DNA of 64,000 bases from Aspidiotus rigidus (taxonomy: Eukaryota; Arthropoda; Insecta; Hemiptera; Diaspididae). The first letter of the stretch is position 1. Each line of letters begins with the position of its first letter. The notes beneath the pieces are model-generated. The model was not told the origin of the DNA. It did no database searches and was given only the letters and a program-made list of their open reading frames with translations. The stretch spans positions 62,001 through 126,000 of the forward strand of contig JAVHKY010000083.1 in the NCBI GenBank assembly GCA_035079385.1, in the 5' to 3' direction. Of this stretch, positions 1 to 10,089 are shown piece after piece. The translations under genes were made by a program, and so were the position numbers.

Positions 1-1791
1 AAAGAATGACACTGAGGTAATCTCGCACAACACTCACTAATAAGTGAAGTGAGTTTCTACGGATACGACTTGAAGAAGGCCACTCGTCAAATCCGTTTTC
101 TAGGCTGTACTATAAATCGTTCTAGGCTGAAAAACTAATTAAATTTTAGTGGGTCGTGAAAAACGTGGTATGGCTGATTTTTCATGATTTTCGTCACCAT
201 AGGAAAAAATATCATACGCCTATTTTAATGAGAAATTTAGTCTCTTCCGCGCCGTAGAAACCCAGCCTGCAAACGATACGTTAATATTTATAATTATTCA
301 TGTACAACGGAAACGAGAGGATATTAAGTTGGAAGCAGATGGTACGCGAGAATAAGGGCTTGCAAATGAAAACGATCCTCAACTGGAATCGTCGCCAATA
401 AAGTCGAAAATTATTTTCAGAAACTTCACGAGCATATTTTAATAAAATATTCCATTGTTTTGACTCGTAGAAGCTTAGATGAATTAAATAAAGTCAATAG
501 ATAGCCTATAAAAAATAATGATTTCGCAACACCACACACTTAGTGTTCCTTTAGTACCCGCTATTTCATCGGACAGAACTTTTCAAAACACTCTATTCAG
601 CTCGTAAGGAATTACAGCTGTTGCGGTGGAACTGGGGAAATTTTCAAACTGCTCTTTGTACGCCAAAACATAGCTCAAAAGCTTAGGTAACGAGTTGGTA
701 AAGAATTTGAAACGAGAGAACGGCGCTGGTTAAAGAACAAAACACACCGATATAAACGTCTTTAATTTTGTTCGCTACTTCGTTCACTCGTGAAAATCCA
801 ACTTTGACAAACGAAGTTTCGAATGCACTTCGGAAAAATTCCACTTCGAGATTTCCATAAATACATTGAAAGAATTCCACGTTGACGAGTTATGTTCCAG
901 ACTTATTTGAGATGAAAGTAAATCCACTCCTCGCGGTAAGCCTTGAAATTCTTTGTCAAAGTTTTGGGCTTTATATTACATCTTTATAATATTTGTGAAG
1001 GATTATAATTACATTTTAACAATACTTTCGTAAACGACCGAATCGAAAGTTTTATGTAAGCTAATTGGCTGAATAAAACTAATTTCTCATCATTGAAGAA
1101 AAAAGACGGATTTTGTGAAATCAATAAAAAATAACTTTTGCATCGACTTATTTCAATTTCTATGAATTCTAACGAGACACCTATACACATTTTTAGTCAT
1201 AGTACTATGGGCCCGTCACTAGCGCTCTCTTGAACGAGCTCTAAAAGACAGATTAAAAATTATTCATGGTAAGTTACACAATACAATATTATGTGATATC
1301 AATTTACGGTTCCAACACTTAAAATGGGTTGAAACTTATATCAATAAACTCCCTTACCCTCCACTAGCCTCTTCTATTCTACTCTGCAGTAGTCACATAC
1401 ACTGACGTCGCATACGTCGTCAACTATTGTAAAACTTTCCTAGCTTTGTTAACTTGTTAACTTGAAGAAGGTTGATGTCTGGATTATAGATAAGCGAGGG
1501 AACTTTAGAAAGGAGTCGCTCAGGAATGTATGCTCTTTGTTCAGTTTTATGGAAAATGTTATACAGCCTACTCGAAAAATGATATAAATTCTCATCCTTC
1601 AGAACTTCCGAGCTTCTTTTGCGAAATTTTTTCTCCTTTCGTTTAAACTCTTTTTTCTTTTTTCTTATTTCTTTTTCTCTTTTTTTTTTTTTGTGTAGTG
1701 AGTGCACCAATCCTTCATTTTGGGACTTTCGAAGCTTCACCAATTATTAGAATCCAGTATGAGAATCATTTCTTTTTACATTAATCTATTA
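1..1791. other. AT-rich sequence with no recognisable gene
   Basis: The open frames here are short and low in complexity. The Lys/Arg-rich minus-strand frame near 1420-1743 arises from a poly-pyrimidine tract on the plus strand. I see no conserved domain, splice structure or terminal repeat. Confidence 0.5.
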
Positions 1792-2302
1792 CAGTAAAAC
1801 CTCTGATTAGCGGACACTCGCGGTCACCTGAAATTCGTCTGTTATTTAGAGGTGTCCGGTATTCAGAGGAGACAGAAGAAAAAAAAAAGTTGTATTTATG
1901 ATGATTGTTGTACACAGATAGTTTTACCAAAATCACATTATTCAATGAAGTGAAAAAATAAGATTTTCTCCGTGGTAGGATATTTAAGTTTCATTTCGTT
2001 TTTCCATCACTTAAATAAAACCTAAAAATATTATTGAAAAAAAAAAAAAAAGTATAAAAAAATATAGAAAAATAAAACAATAGTATTTTTTTGTCATTAT
2101 TTTTCAATAACTGCATGCTAATTTATTTATTTGAATCGAAAAATTGAGCATGAAAACGAGATGCCCAAAAGTCCGGAATAAGTGTCCGGTATTTCGAGGT
2201 TTTTCCGTGTAAACAAGGTCAAAATGTACCCGTCATTGAAAAAGTATCTGCTATTTAGAGGAGTACACTATTTAGAGGTGCCCGCTAAGGGAGGTTTTAC
2301 TA
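1792..2302. mobile_element. Non-autonomous TA-flanked DNA transposon (pogo/Tigger-like MITE)
   Basis: About 511 bp. The left end begins CAGTAAAACCTC followed by a TTAGCGGACAC-like stretch, and the right end is its imperfect inverse, finishing GAGGTTTTACTA. Both ends are flanked by TA (1790-1791 and 2303-2304), the duplication expected of the Tc1/mariner/pogo superfamily. Further inside, GTCCGGTATT is repeated near both ends (about 1855 and 2183). The interior is A/T-rich with long A-runs and has no transposase, so the element would depend on a transposase from elsewhere. The family name rests on the CAGT-type end and TA site only. Confidence 0.7.
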
Positions 2303-2879
2303 TACAATCATTAGTGATAATACTATGGTTAACAATATTCTTTCCCGTTCTTTACATTCTGGTTTGTCGAACTCCAGTAAACTCGTCTAAAGAGAAGTCC
2401 GTTCTGCCGTCTTTTCCGGCCTTAGTCCGGAATGTCCAATTCAACTATCGGAAGTTGTTGGGGATAGAATGAAACTCTTATTTCCAAATTTTCAGTCACC
2501 TAAGTCTATTCTATCCTCTGTGATATTTAAAAATATACATTTTATTATAAAAATTCTACAGCTCGTAATTCTTAATGAAACCTCTCGTGCAAAATCGTGC
2601 TTTGGAAGGAAAATGAATCATCTCAAGGGCTATTCATGATAATTCTTTCGAGCGAAAAAAAAGAGAAGAATATTCCATATAAAAATGCGTATCTTTTGAT
2701 TAAAAATTTTTTTTCAAGTATGTTGTTACAGAGGGCCCAAGCTGGAAAAAATATATATGAAGTATTGGACGGTCACCTAAAACATATATTTTTTTTAGAA
2801 TTTTTGAAAGGATGGAAGACCACCAAAAATTGAGATTTGTAAACGGTTGCCGAGTCTCGCCAATGACGTCGCGTCGTCT

Positions 2880-4165
2880 TCGGCGTTGATTTCGTACTCC
2901 TCGATTTTTTACTATCTCCAGAGTGTTCCAACGACTGGAAAATTTATTTAATATTTTTTACGAACTTGGCGGACGTGTTTACATAAGAATTGACCTTATC
3001 AATGAACGAAATACTAATCTTCAGGATTTTCCAGGTTAAAAAAATATATTTTATCAATTTTTCTTCATTTCTAGATCGTTCCAGTGACTGGAGAATTCTT
3101 TGAATAATTTTTTTGATCTCGTCGGACGTATTTATATAAGGATTGACCTTATCAAAAATCAAAATACAAAGAATCAGAATCCTCCAGTTTGAGAAAGTCT
3201 ATTTCCTCGATTTTTTTTTGTATTTCTAGACTGTTCCATCGACTGGAGAATTTCTTTACCAATTTTTTCGAACTCGGTGGACGTGTTCACATGAGAATTG
3301 ACCTAATCTATAAACAAAACACCAAAATTCCAGGATTCTCCAGGTTGAAAAAGTGGATTTTCTCGATCTTTTAATCATTTCTAGACCGTTCCAGCGACTG
3401 GAGAATTTTTTGATAATTTTTTTTGAACTCAACGGACACGTTCACATAAAGATGACCTCATCGACGAACGAAATACGAAAAGCCACGGTTCTCCAGGTTG
3501 AAAAAGTGGATTTTCTCGATCTTTTAATCATTTCTAGACCGTTCCAGCGACTGGAGAATTTTTTGATAAATTTTTTTTGAACTCAACGGACACGTTCACA
3601 TAAAGATGACCTCATCGACGAACGAAATACGAAAAGCCACGGTTCTCCAGGTTGAAAAAGTGGATTTTCTCGATTGATTACCATTTCCAGAACATTCAAG
3701 TGGCTGGAGAATTTTTTGTCAATTTTTTTCAAATTCAACGGACATGTTTACATGAGGATTGACCTCATCGATGAACGAAATACGGAAAACCACGGTTCTC
3801 CAGGTTGAAAAAGCGGATTTTCTCGATTTTGTACCATTTCCAGAACATTCCAGTGACTGGAGAATTTTTTGTCAATTTTTTAAGAACTCGGCTCATTTTA
3901 CATACGAATCGACCTAATCGATGAACGAATAACAAAAAACCACGGTTCTCCAGGCTGGATTTTCTCGATGTTTTACCATTTCCAGCACATTCTAGCGATT
4001 GGAGAATTTTTTGTCAATTTTTTTTTAACTCGGCGGACGATTTTACATAAGAATCGAACGAAAAACCACAGTTCTTCTCGATGTTTTACCACTTCCAGAA
4101 CGTTCCGGCGGCTGGAGAATTTTTTGAAATTTTTTTTGAACTCGCCGTACGATTTTACATAAGAA
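2880..4165. repeat. Diverged tandem satellite, about 153-bp period, about nine copies
   Basis: The landmark CTGGAGAATT, preceded by a CGTTCCAGCGA-like stretch, recurs at about 2935, 3088, 3243, 3398, 3551, 3704, 3857, 3999 and 4112. Spacing is 153-155 bp in the centre and shortens to 142 and 113 bp at the right end. Each unit also carries a run of T, a GACCTCATCGA-like stretch and a GGTTCTCCAGGTTGAAAAAG-like stretch. Central units are very similar and outer ones decayed, as expected from unequal exchange. The short open frames here are products of the repeat and are not genes. Confidence 0.9.
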
Positions 4166-4336
4166 TCGACCTATTTGAGGAACGAAATCTAAAAATAGAT
4201 TTTTGTCCAGCTAGATTTGCGTTTCATCCCACAGTGCAGTCTTCCCAATCCTTGTGTGATTCAAGCCATTTATTTCGACTCCTCTCAACTTGTTTTATTT
4301 TTCTTATATCCTCACTCCATTTTTCCCAGTTTTGCT

Positions 4337-4817
4337 TCACTTTGTCTCCGATTTTTCCGGAATATCAGCAGGGAGGTACAGCAGAGGACCAAGTATAATG
4401 CCCTGTGGTACTCCTGCTACAATTGGTTTGATCATGAAGTTAATTTCTCCATGATGGATATAGCATGCCCTATCGCTGAGGTAGTTGATAAATCTTGTGC
4501 AAAAGCCATGGTATCCAGATTCCGTCAAAAAATTGACAGACATATAGGAAAAAGGAAGGACAAAAATTTTCCTCCTCAGGGGCCTGCTTCATAGTTGCGC
4601 CGATTCGTAAAGTTGTTCCATATAGAGTGCTTGGTTCTGAATCGAATTTGGTGGCTGGGAATTGTTCATTTTCGCCAGTTTTCATGAGACGCAGGGTATA
4701 CAGTTTCAAAAATAGCTCTGGAATCACTGAGAAGAGTGATAAGGGTGGGAATGAACGGGATGCTGCCGGAGTTTTATCTGGTTTTGATATCATGATTATC
4801 AATTGGCTAGTTTCCAT
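4337..4817 (-). pseudogene. Jockey-type LINE reverse transcriptase fragment, frameshifted
   Basis: Two overlapping minus-strand frames together resemble the middle of a Jockey-clade reverse transcriptase. The upstream frame (4470-4817) has the SKPDKTP...RSFPPLSLFSVI block, corresponding to the PKPGK...YRPISLLP region of Jockey elements. It also has a motif-A-like stretch FLYVCQFFDGIW, where the first catalytic Asp appears lost (FLDVSQAFD is usual). A frame change follows, and the second frame (4337-4543) carries the motif-B-like stretch VAGVPQGIILGPLLY. The FADD box is absent because the copy stops against the 153-bp satellite. It is related to the plus-strand fragments at 58.5-60.0 kb. It is dead: truncated at both ends and shifted. 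Confidence 0.75.
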
Positions 4818-4879
4818 AGTTTGGACGTATCAGAGTTTCGGCACAGAATTTTTTTTTTTTAATTTGGAAACAAAATGAG

Positions 4880-7800
4880 ACAAAACTCGGTAAAATGGAG
4901 TGAGGGTGTAAGAAAACGGAAACAAGTCGAGTGAAAGTGAAAATAAATAGCTAAGAACACATAAGGACTGGGACGCGGTAGACTTGGAAAAATCCTATCC
5001 ATCCAGTTATCAGTCTATAATAATCGACTTAATATTAAATTTTAGTAATAATATCGATATTTAAAAGTTGATACTCGTAATTCATATATTTGTTTTCTTC
5101 TTAATATGTTACAGGTACGTAACGATGCTAGTTCTTACCTTCTTCTCCACACAAAGATGGTATGTACGTGTATGTATTTATTTGAGCAGTTTTGGGTAAG
5201 CTTTGAGAATACAAACAGAACTAATGTATGAAATGTTGAAATGAAATTCTAAATAAATATAAAAGACCAGAGACTAAAATGAAGGAATTGTTGATTTCAT
5301 AACATGAGATACATCCGGTATAGAACGATATTAACAAATCACAATAGATGAGGTACGTCATTAAAAAGTAGGGGTACACGAAGAGGACGGTATTTCATCT
5401 TACATTGTTCATTTCTGTCCCACATGGAAAATTCTAATTCCATGAGAGAATCACTGGTCTAGCCTTCTTTATTAGCCTCGTCCAGTCTCCGGAGTCGTTG
5501 GACTATCTTAAACAATATCGTAGGTACCTATCCAATTTTAAAATACTTACAATATATTTTTTAAACACCTTACGGCTAAAGCTCGTATTGAGCGTACGAC
5601 ATATTTGATTTTATTCGTTCAGCTTCAGCTAAACGAACCACAGATTTACGGCACGAACATATTCAAAAAAATAGGCCTAGAGAGTCCTAAATTAAGTACA
5701 TCTGATTTATCAGAAGAATGATATTTCGAATTTCATTTATAACCCACTTTATATTTCTCAGTATTTCCTCAACATGGAGTTCTCAACAATCGTAGTGCCG
5801 TCAGCTACAAGCATAATAAAACTCGAGTCAACTTTTTCCACTGAAATGGAGAATAATGATAGCCTTATTCTCCTACAAAGAATAACATTTTTAATAAAAC
5901 ATAAAAGTCAGAAAGTTACCGTAAATAAAAAAATGCTAGACGAAAAAAAAAAAAAAAAAATCAAAAGAATAATTTATAAGATCTAATCTTTTACTGAAAT
6001 TCGCTTACAACTAAATTTTATTAAAAATACAGAAGTAATAACATTGTACTTCAAGAGCGTGGTCGGATATGATTTACATTACCGTAAAAAACGGAAAGAT
6101 GACCAAGTTTCTTTTTACAACGTATCTTTTTTCTTCCTTTTCGTTTTCAGCAATACCTCTGAGAATAAACATTTCGTAATGAATGAGAAACGGAACGACT
6201 GGAAAATATTTAATGAAAAAGAATATTAATTTTATGAAAGAAAGAAAAAAATTAAGGTACTATTCTACCTCGGTAATGTTATTGCGAAACGAATATCTCT
6301 GTTCTATTTGCTTTCGTTTCTTGTGACAGGATGAATTTTTGCCCGGAGGTTCGTTCTAGTAAAAAAAAAAAAAATATCAATGTGTATTGTCTCAGATTAA
6401 CTGCATATCAGAGTGCAAAAGTCTGTGATACTTTTTTTCAAAGGAAATAATCATTTTCCAGGTTTCCCAATGGTGTTACAATAAGAACGTGTTCCTTATC
6501 AAATTTTACAAAATGGTTTTTACGAGTCGATTGTATATTTTTCTATACTTGTGAAACCATTCAACTTACAAAATGTATGTTTGTGAGACTAGAACAAGTA
6601 TGAGGCAATCTATGAACTGAAAGGCCTTTTCAAAACGAGCCGTAGGTACGTGCTTGCACTTTATTTAATAAGCGATCTGTTTCGGTATAGATAAGTATAA
6701 GTCTCAAAAATAACACCAATAAGAAAGTAAGCAGCATAAGACTATATTTCAAGTCAGTACAATCATTCGTGTTACGCAGGTATTACAACAAAATATAAAT
6801 TCCAAGGAAATAATAAATTAAGATGAGATGAGAACAAAGTGAGAAAGAATGAATGAAAGACAAAGATAAGAGTATTCTCCAACACGATCCATAATTTAGT
6901 CATAAATGCAAAAATTTGCGGAGGAATCATTAAAATTATTTTTCAATGTTTAAATTTTTCAAATTGTTATAGAATCGCTATCGTCATCTCCGCGTGCAAT
7001 CATAACCATTCACTCGCATCACCCTCTAATATCTAATTCAACGCATTCATCTACGACCAAATTCTTACCCACACCACAAAACAAATAAGTAAGCTGCATA
7101 CGGGCTCCTAATCATAGGAAATTCCGGGAAACGATGCTGTCCCGTTAAGCTCCAACCCTCATCAACACGACACGACCCCGCACACTACATTCGTCCACTC
7201 ATTAACCAAAATGGCAAAATCACAAAATCAAAAAACTTTTTATGATAAATTTACACAACTCAAATCCCCTCCGAAGCTGTGGAGAAAAATGTTGAAAAGA
7301 TAGTGAATGTGTCCCAAAATTCAAAATAATTTTTAAAATTATGTTAGAAAGTTGTCAGAACTCTAAAGATGGAGCTGAAACGTACTCTTAGGAATGAATA
7401 TTATATCTTAGACCAGTTTAGGCTCTTGTGAAAGGCTTACTCTAGCTTGCTCGAACACAAAGGACACCGAACTATTTATATTTTAGCCTAGCACACTTGC
7501 TCGTATATTTCAAACTTGTAGAATCTCAACCTAACCTGCGCTCAAGATGGGCTTAGGCTTCTAGTAAGGAACCCGTTTAGTCCAGTAATTGAAATTATTT
7601 CAGTCCCTAAAGTAGATCAAGGTTAAGCACACAGAAGTGGACGCAAATCCATAAATTAAAGTGGTAGACTGGTTTAACCGGTAGACTCAGTAGGGTGACA
7701 AGGAGTTGTAGTGGAGTGTAAACCTCTCTCTACTCCAAATTATTCGTATCTTCGGATGTTTTCGTTGACCATCGGGAATAATCGAAATTGATATAGAAAG

Positions 7801-7920
7801 TATCACACGAATTACCAACTGACCCTCATTAGCCCGACGATGTATCCACGTCGGGAAACCCGCTATCTGTTTCATTGGGGATATCTTTAGAAAACATCAC
7901 GGCTGACTAATTCAATTTTG
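4880..7920. other. No gene recognised; AT-rich non-coding sequence
   Basis: The frames at 5774-5986 and 6044-6229 are Lys-rich low-complexity runs without recognisable domains. The stretch holds several homopolymer A tracts (for example about 5945-5960 and 6361-6375) and no terminal repeats that I could pair. Confidence 0.45.
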
Positions 7921-8320
7921 TCCTCTACCCTTTGTGACGTCATCAACGATATTGACCTACTTTAAAGACTTCAAAGAATTTTGACCTTTGCAACTTTGGA
8001 ACCTGCATCCCTAGCCTTCATTAGTAAGACTCTACATACAGTGTACTAGGCTATATGTACCAAGCCTAAGTTACAGTATACTATAGACTTTACTGCTAAA
8101 GCCTCCATCATACTAGGCCTAACATGATGACGTCATGAGTGACCTTGACCTACTTTAGAGACTTGGAATTTTGACATTTGCTACTTTAGGCCCGGTATCT
8201 TTGGTCTTCATTCTAGTAGGTCTGACATGAACTTAATTTTTCACCCTTCATTATACTAAGAAATTTGGCCGGTTCATAGTATGATGACGTCATGAATGAC
8301 CTTGAACTAATTGAGGGATA
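7920..8320. repeat. Dispersed repeat with TGACGTCA and TGACCTTGACCT motifs (three local units)
   Basis: Three units in about 350 bp share a layout: TGACGTCA (7935-7942, 8128-8135, 8285-8292), then a TGACCTTGACCT-type stretch, then TACTTTA/AATTGAG and ACTTGGAATTTTGACCTTT-like text. Palindromic CTAGGCCTAA-like words lie between units. Related copies are seen near 52.8-53.4 kb and 59.1-59.6 kb. Confidence 0.65.
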
Positions 8321-8369
8321 CGTATAAATTTAAAAAAATTATAAAACGGCTTTTATTATCACGATTTTC

Positions 8370-8412
8370 AAACACTATCGACGTTTCGACAATGTCTCGG
8401 TGTCATCATCAG
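8370..8412 (-). ncRNA. Hammerhead-ribozyme-like core of Penelope-element type
   Basis: On the minus strand CTGATGA (8406-8412) is followed by a possible short stem II (GACA/TGTC) and then GAAAC (8383-8387). After that comes ACGT-CGATA-GTGT, which can form a 4-bp stem III using two G-U wobbles, followed by U. These are the conserved core blocks of a hammerhead (CUGANGA...GAAA). Penelope-like elements are known to carry such motifs. I could not find a convincing stem I, so self-cleavage is doubtful. The motif sits just outside the left arm of the 1.2-kb foldback. Confidence 0.4.
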
Positions 8413-8460
8413 GAGGAAACGGAGAATTTTGTTTAATAATTTTTTTAATAATTAGAGCTT

Positions 8461-9667
8461 TAGTAGGGTCTTGATTGTAAATCCGCTCGATGTGGCTGTT
8501 GAAAGCAATTTTATGACTGATTATTGTTCTACATACTCAGACGAACAAATATAGCCTGTATACCTATTTTTTCACTCCCTGTTTCCCGAGGTACCACCCC
8601 CCAAATCTAAAAAGCTCATTTATCTCGAGAGATTTTGACTTTTTGAAAAAAGTTTTCAAACAAAAGTTGTTTCATTATGTCTCCTCTACAACTTAACTTT
8701 CTATAAAAATTTCATTTTGAGCAATCCTCGCGCTTCAAATTTGAAAAAACATGGTAAAAAAACAAAGAATTATTTTTTTTTACATTTTTATCAAACATAC
8801 AGTCAAGTACCTAATTATATGATTACAAAAAATGTTTAGAATTAAGTTTCTTTTCGAATGAGTATCAAGACGAGAAAACTTCACCCCTCCCGCATTTCAA
8901 AAGCTGGGGCCCCGCCCCTCCTCTTACCTCGCAAACATTTGATTAATGATGAATTTTCAAAAACAGCTGCTCTATTTTTATTTATAATGATTGTTCACTT
9001 CAACTTTCTATCTTAAATTCAGAAATTCCTTGAAAAAATACCTGCCTAAAGAAATTACAAGTTCTAGCTCAAAGGAGATCAATTGAAATTGATTTTCAAC
9101 TTCCTGTTCAGCTTTTTCATCATCAGCTCAGAAGGGTAACATAATAGGCTGGAGGTTAGACTTATTACAATTCGAAACCTCGATTTTGACTAAGATGAGG
9201 GACCGGGGTTTAGCTTTTGAGATGAGAGAGGGGTGAGGTGAAGTCTTCTTGACACTCATTCGAAAGGAAACTGAGTTCTAAACATTTTTTGTAATCATAA
9301 TATTATTTGACTGTATAATTGAAATTTTCTCATTAAAAATGTAAAACAACGTAATTCTTTGTTTTTTTTACCATGTTTTTTCAAATTTGAAACACGAGGA
9401 TTGTTCAAAATGAAATTTTCATAAGAAGTAAAGTTGTAGAAGGGACATAATGGAACAACTTTTGTTTGAAAACTTTTTTTGAAAAGTCACTATTTCTTGA
9501 GATAAACGAGCTTTTTAGATTTGGGGGGTGGTACCTCCGAAAACGGGGAGTGAGAAAAATAGGCATACAGGCTATATTTGATCGTCTGAGTATTAATCAA
9601 TCATAAAATTGCTTTTAACAGCCACATCGAGCGGACGGGTTTTTCTGTACAATTCGGACCCTACTAT
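8461..9667. repeat. Large inverted repeat (foldback), arms about 460-500 bp
   Basis: The left arm starts TAGTAGGGTC (8461-8470) and the right arm ends with its inverse (about 9657-9667). The arms match through many landmarks: CCGCTCGATGTGGCTGTT, a GCCTGTAT block, a GGTACCACCCCCCAAATCTA-like stretch, CATGGTAAAA, ACATTTTTTGTAATCAT, and an AAAGCT...CCCC stretch. The match fades near 8930 and 9190, leaving a spacer of about 250 bp. Small differences between the arms show age. A transcript across it would fold into a very long hairpin. No transposase is present. Confidence 0.85.
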
Positions 9668-9899
9668 TTATCACGGAAGAAGTATTCATCTTTGTATAGA
9701 TTTAGGCCATTGACTCATAATGATGGGTACAAATAGGACAATGTAACGTCATTAGAAGATAATTTTTGGTTTGACTCCTCGTAGAAGATGGAGTTACAGA
9801 AATCAGAGCGTAATTTCAAGAAAAACTCACGGGTTTCTTAATGGAGTTGAACAAGGGGGTGGCAGGGAACCTGTTTTATGGGGCACATAGGATCTGAGA

Positions 9900-10080
9900 A
9901 ATGTAGATCGTAAAGTCACAAAACTCACCCATGACGTCATCAAATTGTGACGTCACAGCCCCCCCCCCTCCCCAATAAGAGGAAGACTTAGAAAAAAAAA
10001 CTTATCATTGACGTCATCAGATTGTGACTTCATAAGGCTGACCTATGACGTCATCAAACTGTGACGCCACGCCAAACGGC
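9900..10080. repeat. TGACGTCA-bearing repeat, related to the 31.8-32.3 kb satellite
   Basis: About two units alternate TGACGTCATC...AAATTGTGACGTCAC with a run of C and an AAGAGGAAGACTTAGAAAA-like linker. The same alternation forms the ~120-bp satellite at 31.8-32.3 kb. Confidence 0.7.
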
Positions 10081-10089
10081 GAATGTTTT

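Noticed and set aside
3189..4398. Series of overlapping plus frames with recurring RLENF strings as a tandem gene family
   Set aside because: They are readings of the 153-bp satellite and change frame with unit length.
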